Position numbers and translations under genes: made by a program
Shown here: piece after piece, positions 30,010-41,006 of the stretch
Layout of the letters: every line of letters begins with the position of its first letter
How positions within the stretch are numbered: the first letter of the stretch is position 1
Assembly (NCBI RefSeq): GCF_036014195.1
Contig: NZ_CP107918.1
Span: forward strand, 1,364,001 to 1,428,000
DNA length: 64,000 nt
Source: Streptomyces sp. NBC_00442
GTDB lineage: Bacteria; Actinomycetota; Actinomycetes; Streptomycetales; Streptomycetaceae
Direction of reading: 5' to 3'
The notes under the pieces: generated by a model
What the model was told of the DNA's origin: nothing
What the model saw: the letters and a program-made list of their open reading frames with translations, nothing else
Database searches by the model: none

Positions 30010-33000
30010 CAAGGTGGCGGGCAATCGCTTCCGGGGTTCGCAGGGTCAACAGGTCACGGATCGTGATGACGGGGCCGAATTCCCGGCGCAGGAGCCCGAC
30101 CAGCCGTACGGCCAGCATGGAGTGCCCGCCCAGGGACTGGAAGTCCCCCACCGCGCTCACCTCGTCGTCGTCCAGGTCCAGGGTCTCCGCGAAGTACGCG
30201 CAGACCACGGTCTCCGTCCCGGTCTCGGGGCCGCGTTCACCGGCGGTGGTCAGCGCGCCCAGCGGCCTGGGTTCGGGGAGGGCCTTGGTGTCGGCCTTCC
30301 CGTTCACCGTCAGCGGGATGGCGTCCACCTGGGCGTAGTGCGTCGGGCGCAGGAAGTCCGGAAGTCCGGAGCCGACCTCGGCCGCCACGTCCGCCAGGTC
30401 GGCGCCGTCGAGCACGAGGTACGCGGCAAGCCGGTGGGCGCCGTCGACCTGCGGATCGGGCTGGGCCACGGCGGCGGTGAACCGGACCGCCGGGTGCGCG
30501 GCGAACGCGGCCTCGACCTCGCCCAGTTCGACCCGGTGCCCGCGGATCTTGACCTGCTGGTCGGTGCGGCCCAGGTACAGCAGGTTCCCGTCGGGGCGAC
30601 GGATCACCAGGTCCCCGGTGCGGTACATCCGCTCGCCGGGCTCGCCGAAGGGGGACGCGACGAACCGGTGCGCGGTCTGCGCGGGCCGGCCGAGGTAGCC
30701 GCGGGCGATGCCGACGCCGGACACGTAGAGCTCGCCGGGCGCCCCGTCCGGGAGCGGCCGCAGCCACGGGTCGAGGACGTACACGTCGGTGTTGTCGATC
30801 GCGACGCCCACCACCGGGTCCTGGCACTCGAAGGTGCCGACGCCCAGGGTGTTGATGGTGTATTCGGTCGGGCCGTACAGGTTGTAGCCCACGGTCCCCT
30901 CGGTGCCGGCGAGCCGCTGCCACAGACTCGGGGTGACCGCCTCGCCGCCGAGCAGCACCAGCGCGGGGCGCCGGCCCGGGGTGTCGAGCAGGCCCTCCGC
31001 GACCAGTTGCTGGGCGTAGGTCGGGGTCACGTTGACGACGTCGATGCCGTGCGCACCGCAGTACTCGACCAGGGCGGGCGCGTCGCGTCGCAGCTCCTCG
31101 TCGCAGATGTGCACCTCGTGGCCGTCGGCGAGCCACAGGAGCTCCTCCCACGACATGTCGAAGGCGAACGACACGGTGTGCGCGATCTTGAAGGTGCGGT
31201 TGCCGTGCTCCGCCAGCACCGGTTCGAAGATGCGGCGCTGGTGGTTGATCAGCATGTTGGTGAGGCCGGCGTACTCGGTCACCACGCCCTTGGGCCTTCC
31301 GGTCGAACCGGAGGTGTAGATCGTGTACGCGGGGTGGCGCAGGCGGTGCGGGTCGTCCGGCTCGAACGTCGTGAACGGCTCGGCCTCCGGCAGGGGCCGG
31401 TCCAGTTCGATCAGCTCGCCGGTCAGGCGTGGTGACACCGCGCCGACGGTGAGCACCACGTCGGGGCGGGCGTCCTCGACGATCGCGGCGATCCGCTCGT
31501 CCGGGTGGTCCAGCTCAAGGGGAACGTACGCGGCTCCCGTGCGCAGCACCGCGAACAGCGCCACGATCGAGTCGAGGGAGCGCGGGATCGCGAGGCCGAC
31601 GGTCCGCTCGGGTCCGATGCCCCGTGCGGCCAGCACGCCCGCCAACTCGCGGCTGCGGCGCCGCAGTTCGGCGAAGGTCATGCTCCGGCCGTGCGAGACG
31701 AGCGCGGTGCGGTCGGGGGCCTTGTCGGCCGCCAGGTCGAACCGGTCGACCACGGTGTCGGTGCCGATGTCGGTGCGGCCGGCGGGCTCGGGCGGGGCAC
31801 CGAGGCCCGGGAGCGCGCCCACCGGTCCGGTCGACGCCGCGAGGTCCGCGAGGACGCGCACATAGTCGTCGAGGAGGCGGCGGGCGCTCGCGCCGTCGCC
31901 GTGGCGGTGCTCCAGCTTGACGGTGAGGCGCTCGCCCGGGGTGACGACCCAGGTGAACGGGTAGTGGGTGGAGTCGTCGGACCGCACCCCGGTGATGCCG
32001 TGCCGTGCGTTCATGTCGGCGAACGCGTCCATGTCCAGGAAGTTCTGGAGCACGAAGAGGTTGTCGAACAGGGCCTCGTGGCCGGCGGCCCGCTGGATCT
32101 CGCCGAGCCCGAGGTGCTCGTGCTCCATGGCCTCGACGCGGGCGCTCTGCACGTCCGTCAGGTACTCCCGGACGGTGGCGTCCGGCCGCGGCCGCGTCCA
32201 CATCGGCACGGTGTTGAGCAGCACGCCGACGATGCCCGACAGGCCCTCGCCCTCGCGGCCGGAGACGGTCACGCCGAACACCGCGTCCGTGCGGCCCGTG
32301 TGGGCGCCGAGGAGGAGCCCGAACGCTCCGGTCAGCACGGAGTTGAGGGTGACGCCGTGGGCCTTGGCCGCCTCCCGCAGCAGGTCCGACCGTTCCTGGG
32401 AGAGCGTGTGGACGAGTGCGGGCGGCAGGTCGTCGGAGAGGACCGGCGCCGGCCCCGCGAGCAGGGTCGGGCCGGTGAGCCCGGCCAGGTGCCCGGCCCA
32501 GAACCGCTCCGAGACGGCCTGGTCCCGTGCGGCGATCGTCCGGGCGTACTCCTCGAACCCGGGGGTGGCCCGATCGGTCACCGGCTTCCCGCCGGTGAGG
32601 ACGGCCTCGTACGCGGCGAACAGGTCGCGCAGCACGATCTCGCGGGACCAGCCGTCCCACAGCAGCAGGTGGTAGCTGAGGAGCAGGCCGTCGCGGCCGT
32701 CCGGCAGCCGGATCACGGTGAGTCGCACCAGCGGCGGTTCGGCAGGGTCGAAGCCGGTGGCGCGGTCGCGGACGCGCAGCGCCTCCACCTCGGCCTCGGT
32801 GGACAGTTCGACGGTGTGCACGTCGATCCGCCGGCCCGCCGTGAGGACCTGGACCGGGTTGCCGTCGTCGTCGGTGACGAAGCCGGCGCCGACCACCGGG
32901 TGCCGGGCGATCACCGCGGTCATGGCCTCGGCGAGCGCGTCGGTGTCCAGGCGCCGGTCGAAGGCGAAGTAGCTCTGTGCGACGTAGTGTCCGGCCGAGC

Positions 33001-36000
33001 CCGCCAGCTGGGCCTGGAAGTACAGGCCCCGCTGGAGCGGGGTGACCGGCACGGTGCGCTCGGCCGTCACGGCCCGGTCCGCGATGGTCTCCACGGCGCG
33101 CGCCCAGTGCGCGGTGATCGCGTCGGGGATCTCGTCGGCGAGGGTGAAGGCGGCGTGCAGGCTGCCGGTGGCCGCGTCGGTCCAGGCGTTGACCTCGACG
33201 GCGTACGGGCTGCCCTGATCGCCGCCGGTGATCCTCGGGACGTCCGACTCGCCGCCCCGGCCGAGGTAGTTGAACAGCACCTGCGGGCGGGCCGTGAGGA
33301 GCGGCGCCGTCTGCGGGTTGAGGTGGCGCAGCCGGCCGTAGGCGAGGTGTCCCGCCTCGTCGGGCTGACGCTCGGCGAGCTCGCGGGCGGCGGCGACGGG
33401 ATCGGTGTGGGCGGTGAGCCTGACGGGCGCGATGGCGGTGAACCAGCCGACCGTGCGGCTGTAGTCGTGGTGCTCCGCCAGGGGGAAACGGCCGTGCCGT
33501 TCCAGGTCGACCGCGAGGTCGGCGGGCGCCTCCTGAATGTCGGTGAGTGCGGTGCGCAGGGCGCCGCAGAGCAGCTCGGTCAGGGCGACGCCGAGGGCGG
33601 CGGGCGCGGTACGCGTCACCCGGTCGCTGACGTCGGGGTCGAGCACCACCGTGGTGTCGCGCAGGGCGCCCACCGACGGCAGCAGCGGGGGCGCCTGAAG
33701 GGTGTCGGTCCAGTGCCCGAGGCTGTCGGCGTCGGCGGCCGAGCGCAGGGTCGCCGTCTCGGCGTACTCGGCGTAGGAGGTGGTCGCCGGGGCGAGGGGC
33801 TCGCCGCGCAGCGCGGCCGCCATGTCGTCGAGCAGGATCAGCCAGGACACCGCGTCGACCGCGATGTGGTGCGCGGTGATCACGAGGGTGCCGGTCGCCC
33901 CGAGCCAGGAGAAGGCGATGACATCGCCCGTGGCGGGGTCGAGCGCGGACGCGGCCTCGTTGGCGGCCGCGTCGGCGTCCGCCGCGCCGGTGTGGACGAG
34001 GACGGCGGCGCGGGCGGGTTCGGTGCGCAGGCTCCACACGCCGTGCTCGGTGGTCAGCCGCATCCGCAGGGCCGGGTGGGCGGCGAGGACCGCGGTGGCG
34101 GCCCGCTCGATGTCCGCGGGTGTGGTGCCCGCGGCCGGCCGGAGGGTCCGGGCCTGGGCGAACCGGTCGAGGGAGCCGCCCAGTTCACGCTGGCGCAGGA
34201 TGATCGGCGTGGCCGGCAGCGGGCCGTCCTCGCGGCGCGCGGGCCCGGCCGGGGCCGGGGCCGTCCGCGGGGCCCGGGTGGCGAGGAGTCCGGCCAGCGC
34301 TCGCGGCGTCTTGTGCAGGAACACGTCGCGGGGCGCGATCGGCAGGCCGAGCGCCCTGGCCCGGTTGACGACGGTGATGGCGACGATGCTGTCGCCGCCG
34401 GCGCCGAAGAAGTCGGTGTCGGGATCCGCTCCGGGGTGGCCCAGGGTCTCGGCGAAGACGCCGACGAGCGAGGAAAGGACGGAGCCGGTGACGTCCGGCG
34501 GCGTCTCGGCGACGGCCACCGGCGTCTCGTCAGGCGCTTGCCGCGCGGCCCGCGCGGCAAGCGCCTTGCGGTCCAGCTTGCCGTTGACGGTCAGGGGCAG
34601 CGCGTCGAGGGTCAGGACCCGGCCCGGCACCATGTGCGCGGGCAGCGTCGCGCCGAGGAGCGCGGAGAGCTCGCCGGGCAGCCGGCCCACGACGTGCGCG
34701 ACGAGGTGGTCACCGCTGTCGGCGACGGTGACGGCCACGTCGGTGACGCCCGCGAGGGCGCGGATCACCGACTCGACCTCGCCGAGCTCGATGCGGAACC
34801 CCTTGAGCTGGACCTGGTCGTCGGCGCGGCCGGTGAACTCCAGCTCGCCGTCGAGGGTGCGGCGCGCCAGGTCGCCCGTGTGGTACATGCGGGTGCCGTC
34901 GTTGGTGAACGGGTTGGCCACGAACCGGCCGGCGGTGAGGCCCGGCCGGCCCAGGTAGCCGAGCGACACCTGGTCGCCCGCCACGTAGATGGCGCCCTCC
35001 CGGCCCGGCGGCACCGGCGCGAGCCGGTCGTCGAGGAGATGGGTGACCAGACCCGGCAGAGGGCCGCCGATGGGGCTGACGTCGTCGCCGGGGCCGAAGT
35101 CGTCGTCGGTCAGCACCCGGTGGGTCACGTGCACGGTGGTCTCGGTGATCCCGTACATGTTGACCAGCTCGGGCGCGGCGGTGCCGTGCCGCTCGACCCA
35201 GCCGCGCAGCCGCCCGAGGTCGAGGGCTTCGCCGCCGAAGACGACGCGGCGCAGGGCGGTGAGGGGTTCGTCCGCGAGCCGGTCGGCCTCGATGAACTGG
35301 TAGAAGGCGGAGGGTGTCTGGTTGAGCACCGTCACCGCGCGCTCCTGGACCAGGCGGCGGAAGTCCACCGGGGAACGCGTCAGCCCGTAGTCGGGGACGA
35401 GGAGTTCACCGCCGTGGACCAGGGCGCCCCACAGCTCCCACACCGCGAAGTCGAAGGAGTACGAGTGGAACTGCGCCCACACGTCGGAGGGGCCGAAGTC
35501 CATGTCCGTGCGGGTGTTGGCGAGCAGGGTCACCACGCTGGAGTGCGGGACGACGACGCCCTTGGGCCGGCCGGTCGAGCCGGAGGTGTAGATCACGTAG
35601 GCGGGGTCGTGCCAGCCGGCGCCGGCCGCGGTCACCGGCTCGTCCTCGTACGGACGCTCCCCGTACGGCAGTTGATCGCCCTGCACCAGGACGCGGGCCG
35701 GGACGCCGGCCCTGTCCAGGAGGGCCGTGAAGCGCTGCCGCTGGTCCGGGGCGACGAGGACGACCTGCGGCGCGGCGTCGGCGATGACGTACGCGAGGCG
35801 CTCGTCCGGGTAGGCCAAGTCGAGGGGGACGTAGGCGCCGCCCGCGCTGACGATCGCGACGAGGGCGGTCACCTGCTCGATGGTGCGCGGGACGGCCACG
35901 GCGACCCGCCGGCCGGGCCGGACTCCGGCGGCGCGCAGGGTGGCGGCCAACTCGTCCTTGGCCGCGGCCAGTTCGCCGTAGGTCAGGGACCGGGTGGCGC

Positions 36001-39000
36001 CGTCGAGCGCGCACTGGGTGACGGCGGTGGCGGCCGGGTCGCGGCGGGCCGCGGTGTCGAACAGCTCCCCGAGGGTGGCCGGTGTGATGGCCGCCGGGTC
36101 CCGGGTTTCGGCGGGCACCAGGGCGGCGGCCGGGGCGTCGGGCCGGTCGAGCAGAGCGGTGAGGGTGTCCGTGAAGCGGCGCAGGATGTCCTGGGCGCCG
36201 CTCTCCCGCAGCAGTGCGCCGTCGTAGATCAGCTTGAAGCGGGGCCGCCCGTCCAGGGCGCGCTCCACGACCAGGGTGAGCGGGTAGTGCGGGGCGCCCT
36301 CGTTGACGAGGTCGGTGACGACGAGCGTGTCGCCGGGGCGGCGCAGGGCGGTGACGTCGGTCGCCACGTCGAACACCACGAGGGTGTCGAAGAGGGGGCC
36401 GACGCCGGCCCGGCGGGCGGTCCGGGCCAGCGAGACGTGCTGGTGCGCCACGACCGCGCCCTGGTGGTCGCGGACCGAGGACAGCAGATCGCGTCCGGTG
36501 GTTCCGGAGTCCCAACGGGCGCGCAGCGGAACGGTGTTGATGAACAGACCGACCATGTCGGCGATGCCGGGGACGTCCGCGTCGCGTCCGGAGACGGTGG
36601 AGCCGAACACCACGTCCGGCGTCTTCAGGAGGGAGCCGAGCGTCAGGGCCCAGGCGCTGTGCACGGCCACGCTCAGCGTGACGTCGGCGGCTCGGGCGGC
36701 CGCGTCGGCGTCGTACGCCGTCTCGCCGCGGACGTCGGCGAACCGCTCGGACGGGGTGTGTCCCGCGGCGACGAGGGAGGGGCCGGGCAGCTGGGCCAGC
36801 TCGGCGGCCCACACCCGGTCGCTCTCGTCGGCGTCGCGGCCGGCGAGCCAGCCGACGTAGCCGGGGAAGCCCCCCAGCGGATACGCGCTGCCCGGCGCGT
36901 GGTACTCGGCGAGCAGCGTGCGCAGCATCGGCGGCACGGACCAGCCGTCGGCGATGAGGTGATGCACGGTCTGCACCAGGACGCCGCGGCCGGCCCCGGC
37001 GTCGCGGAACAGCGTGAACCGCATGAGCGGACCGGTGGCCAGGTCGAAGCCGGCCCGGCGGTCCCGTTCGGCGTGCTCACGGATCTCCTCGTCCGTGATC
37101 CCGGCGCGGTCGACCGTGGTGAAGGGCGCCTGGGCGCCGCCTTCCAGGACGGAGACGACGCGGCCGTCGGCGAGCGCGGTGAACCGCGCGGCGAGGTTCG
37201 GATACAGGGCGAACAGGCGGGTCGCCGCTGCCTGGAGGCGATCGGCGTCCAGGTCGCCTTCGAGCGTGAGGAGTTGCTGTTCGACGTAGTTGCCCGCGGA
37301 GTCGTCGTCGTAGATCGAGTGGAAGTACAGGCCTTCCTGGAGCGGGGTCAGCGGCAGGACGTCGCGCAGCTCGGGTCCGTCCAGGGCGTCGACGTCGTCC
37401 TGGGTCAGCCGCACCAGCGGGAAGTCGCTGGGCGAGTGGCCGCCCTGGTCGAGCGCGGCGAGACCGGCGAGGGCGGTGCGGTAGTAGCCGCCGAGCCTGT
37501 CCACGTCCTCGTCGGTGAACACGCCCTCGGGCCAGGAGACGGTGGTGACGAGTTCGTAGTCGCCGGTCGCGGCGGGTTCGGCGATCGCGTTGAACTCCAG
37601 GGCGCGCGGCAGCCGCATGCGCGGGTCGCGCTTCTCGCCCAACTGGCCGGTGGCTGCGACCGGTTGCCACTCCTGGTGGCTGCCCGCGTCGAAGCGGCCC
37701 AGGTAGTTGAAGAGGACCTGGGGGGCGGGGGCGGGGAAGGCGGCGCCGGCCAAGTGGCGCAGGGCGCCGTAGGACAGGCCGTTGGCCGGGACGCGCGCGA
37801 GGTCCTCCTTGACCGCCTTGAGCGCGGCGGCGAGGTAGCCGGGCGCGGTGAAGTCCTCGGCGGCGCCCGGGTCCACGGTCACCGGGAAGAGCGTGGTGAA
37901 CCAGCCGACGGTCCGCGAGAGGTCCGGCTCGGCGCCGGCGGCGGGCGTCACATGGCGGGCTTCGCGTCCGTGGCCTTCGAGTTCGATGTGCGCGAACGTC
38001 TGGTCCTGACCGAGGTCGCGGCGCCGGCGGGCGAGGGCGACGGCGAGCGCGGTGAGCAGCACGTCGTTGACGCCCGCGTGGAACGCGGCGGGGACCTCGC
38101 CGAGCAGCGCCGCGGTGAGGCCGGCGCCGACCGTGAAGGTGCGTTGCCGTTCCCGCTCGACGGTGTCGGCGCCGGTCGGCTCCCGCCTGCCGAGCGGTGC
38201 GTCCGGTCCCGGCAGGGGGCGCTCGAAGTGGGCGCGGTCCCGGTCGAAGGGCGTGCTTTCCAGGAGCTGCGTCCAGCGCCGGAACGAGGTGCCGACCGGA
38301 GGCAGTTCGATCGCTCGGCCCGCGCGGGTCCTGTGCCAGGCCGTCGCCAGGTCGTCCATCAGGACGCGCCAGGACACGCCGTCGATCACGACGTGGTGGA
38401 CGACGACGACCAGCTGGCGGGCCGTGCGGCGCCAGACGGCCCGCAGCATCACGCCGTTGTCCGGGTCGAGGCCCTCCGTGGCGAGGGCCACGCACGCGTC
38501 GAGGGAGCCCTCGCTCTCCTGCCAGTGGGCCCCGGCCCCGTCGGCCTCCGGGATGTCGAAGCTCCAGCGCTCCCCGCGCACGAGGCGGGCGCGCAGCATG
38601 TCGTGCCGGGACAGGACGGCGCCGAGCACGGCGTCGAGGGTGTCGGCGGTGAGGTCGGCGGGGGTGTTCAGGACGACCGACTGGACGAAGCCGTCGATCG
38701 CGTCGGTGGTCTCGCCGAGCCACCGCACGATGGGCGAGGCGGTGACGGGTCCGGTGGCGATGTCGTCGTGGTCCACGCGCGCCGCGTCCTCGCGGCTCGC
38801 GACCGCCGCGAGGGCGCCGAGGACGCTGTTGGCGAAGATCTGCCCCGCGCTGACGTGGAGGCCCGCGTCGCGGAGCGCGCTCAGGAGGGAGATCGCGAGG
38901 ATGCTGTCGCCGCCGAGCGCGAAGAAGTCCTGGTCGACGCCGACTTCGTCGAGGCGCAGGACGGTGGCGACGGCCGCGCACACGGCTCGCTCGTCGTCGG

Positions 39001-40948
39001 TGGAGGGCCGCACGAAGGAGCCCGTGCCGATCTCGGGCTCGGGCAGCGCGCGCCGGTCCAGCTTGCCGTTCGCGGTGAGCGGGAACGCGCTCATCACGAC
39101 GACGTGGGCGGGCACCATGTACTCGACCATGTGGCCGGCGGCCCAGTCCTTGACGTCGTCCGCGCGCAGGTTCTCGCTGCCGGCGGCGGGGATCACGTAT
39201 CCGACGAGGTAGGTGCCGCCGGCGCTGTTCTTCTTGGCGACGACGCAGGTGTGGCGCACCCCGGGGTGCTCGGCGAGACCGGCTTCGACGTCCTCGAGTT
39301 CGAGGCGCATGCCGCGGATCTTGACCTGGTTGTCGGCCCGGCCGAGGAAGTCCAGGGAACCGTCGGGGGCGTAGCGGGCGAGGTCGCCGGTGCGGTAGAG
39401 CCGTGAGCCGTCGGCCGCGAAGGGGTCGGCCACGAAGCGCGACGCGGTGAGGCCGGGCGCGTTGACGTAGCCGCGCCCCAACAGGAAGCCGCCCACGTAG
39501 AGTTCGCCGCCGACGCCGACCGGGACCGGGCGCAGTTCGTCGTCGAGGACGTACAGCCGGGTGTTGGGGTTGGCCCTGCCGATCGAGGTCGACAGGCGTT
39601 CCGCCGCGCCCCGGTAGATGACGTGGGAGACGCCGATGGTCGTCTCGGCCGGCCCGTAGCCGTGGTACATGGGGATGCCGAGCCGGGTGCGGAAGCGTTC
39701 GTACAGCTCCGGGGTGAGCACTTCGCCGCCGCACCACACGTGCCGCAGGCTGTCCAGCCGGTCGGAGTCGCCCGCGATCTCCAGGAGGACGTCGAGCATC
39801 GACGACACGAGATAGGTGAAGGTGACGCGCTGTTCGGCGATGACGCCGAGCATGTGGTGCGGGTCGCGTTCGCCGCCGGGGCGCAGGATCACGAGCCGGC
39901 CGCCGCAGACCAGCGGCAGGAAGATCTCGTTGATGGATATGTCGAAGGAGAGGGGCGCCTTGAAGAGCGAGGCGTCGTCGTGGCCGAAGTGCAGGATCTC
40001 GTCGACCTGCCACAGCAGGCGCTCGCTGATCGCCTCGTGGCGGATCATCGCGCCCTTGGGGCGGCCGGTCGAGCCGGAGGTGAAGATGACGTAGGCCAAC
40101 GCGGCGCCCGGGATGGCGAGTTCGGGGTCCGCCGCGGGGAGCGCGCCGTGCCGCCAGTCGTCGAGGTCGACGGCGACGGCGGCCGGCTCGGCCGGGTCGT
40201 GGTCGCCGGAGCCGTTGAGCTGGAGCGCGACCCGCGCGTCCTGGATGACGACGGCGCGGCGCGCGGCGGGCCACTGCGGGTCGAGCGGCACGAAGGCGCA
40301 GCCGGCCTGGACCACACCGAGCAGGCCGATCACCATGTCGGCCGAGCGGTCCAGCGAGATGCCGACGACCTGCTCGGCGGTGAGCCCGTGCTCCAGCAGA
40401 CGGTGGGCCAACTGGGCGGATTTTTCCGCTACTTGACGGTACGTCAGAGAGCGCCGCTCGTCGACGACGGCGACCGCGTCCGGCCTGAGGCGGGCCTGTT
40501 CGCGGAACATCTCCACGATGGTCGGCCGTTCCCGGGCGGCGTCGGTGTCGTTCCACCGGGCGAGGGCGCCGAGCCGTTCGCGCACACCGGCGGGGCCGAT
40601 GGCGGCGAGGGGGCGGTCCGGGAAGTCGGCCAGGTCGTCGAGGGCGAGCTGCGCCTCGGGGACCGGGACACCGTCGGGGACCGCGATACGGATGCCGTCC
40701 GGCGTGGCCTCGCCGACGTCCCAACCGCCGCTCGCCGCACCGCCGTCGCCGATCCATCCGAGGATGTCGGAGAACGGCGTGCCGGGAGCGAGCTCAAGGC
40801 CCTCGGGGCTCCGGCCCGTCGCCCAGTACGCCAGGCCGACGGCCGCCGCTTCGGCAAAGATCCGGTCGCCGGAGACACCCGAGCGCCGCCGCACGTCAGC
40901 CAGGCGTGCGGGGGACAACAGCACGAGACGAGCGCTCGGTTCCATCAT
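29996..40948 (-). CDS. cchH: trimodular coelichelin-type nonribosomal peptide synthetase
   Basis: A 3650-residue NRPS: A1-PCP1-E1, C2-A2-PCP2-E2, C3-A3-PCP3, with no thioesterase. Phosphopantetheine serines are S682, S2187 and S3610. E-domain His pairs are at 851-852 and 2360-2361; C2 has HHLIADG (1329). Specificity residues read from the A domains are DINYWGGIGK, DFWN-G-VHK and DMENLGLINK. These agree with remembered codes for formyl-hydroxyornithine, threonine and hydroxyornithine, the coelichelin building blocks. C3 reads HLLLWDG from 2760, with Leu at the usual catalytic His. Residues 1-130 precede A1 and are unassigned. I chose the ATG at 40948; a GTG 27 nt upstream lacks a ribosome site. 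A double iron box precedes it. Confidence 0.96.
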   Translation of the reverse strand: MMEPSARLVLLSPARLADVRRRSGVSGDRIFAEAAAVGLAYWATGRSPEGLELAPGTPFSDILGWIGDGGAASGGWDVGEATPDGIRIAVPDGVPVPEAQLALDDLADFPDRPLAAIGPAGVRERLGALARWNDTDAARERPTIVEMFREQARLRPDAVAVVDERRSLTYRQVAEKSAQLAHRLLEHGLTAEQVVGISLDRSADMVIGLLGVVQAGCAFVPLDPQWPAARRAVVIQDARVALQLNGSGDHDPAEPAAVAVDLDDWRHGALPAADPELAIPGAALAYVIFTSGSTGRPKGAMIRHEAISERLLWQVDEILHFGHDDASLFKAPLSFDISINEIFLPLVCGGRLVILRPGGERDPHHMLGVIAEQRVTFTYLVSSMLDVLLEIAGDSDRLDSLRHVWCGGEVLTPELYERFRTRLGIPMYHGYGPAETTIGVSHVIYRGAAERLSTSIGRANPNTRLYVLDDELRPVPVGVGGELYVGGFLLGRGYVNAPGLTASRFVADPFAADGSRLYRTGDLARYAPDGSLDFLGRADNQVKIRGMRLELEDVEAGLAEHPGVRHTCVVAKKNSAGGTYLVGYVIPAAGSENLRADDVKDWAAGHMVEYMVPAHVVVMSAFPLTANGKLDRRALPEPEIGTGSFVRPSTDDERAVCAAVATVLRLDEVGVDQDFFALGGDSILAISLLSALRDAGLHVSAGQIFANSVLGALAAVASREDAARVDHDDIATGPVTASPIVRWLGETTDAIDGFVQSVVLNTPADLTADTLDAVLGAVLSRHDMLRARLVRGERWSFDIPEADGAGAHWQESEGSLDACVALATEGLDPDNGVMLRAVWRRTARQLVVVVHHVVIDGVSWRVLMDDLATAWHRTRAGRAIELPPVGTSFRRWTQLLESTPFDRDRAHFERPLPGPDAPLGRREPTGADTVERERQRTFTVGAGLTAALLGEVPAAFHAGVNDVLLTALAVALARRRRDLGQDQTFAHIELEGHGREARHVTPAAGAEPDLSRTVGWFTTLFPVTVDPGAAEDFTAPGYLAAALKAVKEDLARVPANGLSYGALRHLAGAAFPAPAPQVLFNYLGRFDAGSHQEWQPVAATGQLGEKRDPRMRLPRALEFNAIAEPAATGDYELVTTVSWPEGVFTDEDVDRLGGYYRTALAGLAALDQGGHSPSDFPLVRLTQDDVDALDGPELRDVLPLTPLQEGLYFHSIYDDDSAGNYVEQQLLTLEGDLDADRLQAAATRLFALYPNLAARFTALADGRVVSVLEGGAQAPFTTVDRAGITDEEIREHAERDRRAGFDLATGPLMRFTLFRDAGAGRGVLVQTVHHLIADGWSVPPMLRTLLAEYHAPGSAYPLGGFPGYVGWLAGRDADESDRVWAAELAQLPGPSLVAAGHTPSERFADVRGETAYDADAAARAADVTLSVAVHSAWALTLGSLLKTPDVVFGSTVSGRDADVPGIADMVGLFINTVPLRARWDSGTTGRDLLSSVRDHQGAVVAHQHVSLARTARRAGVGPLFDTLVVFDVATDVTALRRPGDTLVVTDLVNEGAPHYPLTLVVERALDGRPRFKLIYDGALLRESGAQDILRRFTDTLTALLDRPDAPAAALVPAETRDPAAITPATLGELFDTAARRDPAATAVTQCALDGATRSLTYGELAAAKDELAATLRAAGVRPGRRVAVAVPRTIEQVTALVAIVSAGGAYVPLDLAYPDERLAYVIADAAPQVVLVAPDQRQRFTALLDRAGVPARVLVQGDQLPYGERPYEDEPVTAAGAGWHDPAYVIYTSGSTGRPKGVVVPHSSVVTLLANTRTDMDFGPSDVWAQFHSYSFDFAVWELWGALVHGGELLVPDYGLTRSPVDFRRLVQERAVTVLNQTPSAFYQFIEADRLADEPLTALRRVVFGGEALDLGRLRGWVERHGTAAPELVNMYGITETTVHVTHRVLTDDDFGPGDDVSPIGGPLPGLVTHLLDDRLAPVPPGREGAIYVAGDQVSLGYLGRPGLTAGRFVANPFTNDGTRMYHTGDLARRTLDGELEFTGRADDQVQLKGFRIELGEVESVIRALAGVTDVAVTVADSGDHLVAHVVGRLPGELSALLGATLPAHMVPGRVLTLDALPLTVNGKLDRKALAARAARQAPDETPVAVAETPPDVTGSVLSSLVGVFAETLGHPGADPDTDFFGAGGDSIVAITVVNRARALGLPIAPRDVFLHKTPRALAGLLATRAPRTAPAPAGPARREDGPLPATPIILRQRELGGSLDRFAQARTLRPAAGTTPADIERAATAVLAAHPALRMRLTTEHGVWSLRTEPARAAVLVHTGAADADAAANEAASALDPATGDVIAFSWLGATGTLVITAHHIAVDAVSWLILLDDMAAALRGEPLAPATTSYAEYAETATLRSAADADSLGHWTDTLQAPPLLPSVGALRDTTVVLDPDVSDRVTRTAPAALGVALTELLCGALRTALTDIQEAPADLAVDLERHGRFPLAEHHDYSRTVGWFTAIAPVRLTAHTDPVAAARELAERQPDEAGHLAYGRLRHLNPQTAPLLTARPQVLFNYLGRGGESDVPRITGGDQGSPYAVEVNAWTDAATGSLHAAFTLADEIPDAITAHWARAVETIADRAVTAERTVPVTPLQRGLYFQAQLAGSAGHYVAQSYFAFDRRLDTDALAEAMTAVIARHPVVGAGFVTDDDGNPVQVLTAGRRIDVHTVELSTEAEVEALRVRDRATGFDPAEPPLVRLTVIRLPDGRDGLLLSYHLLLWDGWSREIVLRDLFAAYEAVLTGGKPVTDRATPGFEEYARTIAARDQAVSERFWAGHLAGLTGPTLLAGPAPVLSDDLPPALVHTLSQERSDLLREAAKAHGVTLNSVLTGAFGLLLGAHTGRTDAVFGVTVSGREGEGLSGIVGVLLNTVPMWTRPRPDATVREYLTDVQSARVEAMEHEHLGLGEIQRAAGHEALFDNLFVLQNFLDMDAFADMNARHGITGVRSDDSTHYPFTWVVTPGERLTVKLEHRHGDGASARRLLDDYVRVLADLAASTGPVGALPGLGAPPEPAGRTDIGTDTVVDRFDLAADKAPDRTALVSHGRSMTFAELRRRSRELAGVLAARGIGPERTVGLAIPRSLDSIVALFAVLRTGAAYVPLELDHPDERIAAIVEDARPDVVLTVGAVSPRLTGELIELDRPLPEAEPFTTFEPDDPHRLRHPAYTIYTSGSTGRPKGVVTEYAGLTNMLINHQRRIFEPVLAEHGNRTFKIAHTVSFAFDMSWEELLWLADGHEVHICDEELRRDAPALVEYCGAHGIDVVNVTPTYAQQLVAEGLLDTPGRRPALVLLGGEAVTPSLWQRLAGTEGTVGYNLYGPTEYTINTLGVGTFECQDPVVGVAIDNTDVYVLDPWLRPLPDGAPGELYVSGVGIARGYLGRPAQTAHRFVASPFGEPGERMYRTGDLVIRRPDGNLLYLGRTDQQVKIRGHRVELGEVEAAFAAHPAVRFTAAVAQPDPQVDGAHRLAAYLVLDGADLADVAAEVGSGLPDFLRPTHYAQVDAIPLTVNGKADTKALPEPRPLGALTTAGERGPETGTETVVCAYFAETLDLDDDEVSAVGDFQSLGGHSMLAVRLVGLLRREFGPVITIRDLLTLRTPEAIARHLDDNS

Positions 40949-40975
40949 TGAAGACTCAACACCCTTCCAAGGCAC

Positions 40976-41006
40976 GAAGGTAACCCTAACCTAAATTAGG
41001 GTTACC
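40976..41006 (-). promoter_or_regulatory. paired iron boxes upstream of cchH
   Basis: On the minus strand TTAGGTTAGGGTTACCTTC (40976-40994) matches 15 of 19 iron-box positions. It overlaps a perfect long inverted repeat, GGTAACCCTAA at 40979-40989 paired with 40996-41006 around a 6-nt centre, whose far edge reaches the first base of the cchG stop codon. Two overlapping regulator dimers are likely, as for other DmdR targets. cchH thus has its own iron-controlled promoter downstream of cchG. Confidence 0.75.

Noticed and set aside
31505..39406. A very long open frame (over 2600 codons) on the plus strand opposite the NRPS gene
   Set aside because: It is the GC-rich antisense shadow of cchH: low-complexity Arg/Gly/Val/Asp-rich sequence with no domain, while the minus strand encodes clear NRPS motifs throughout.
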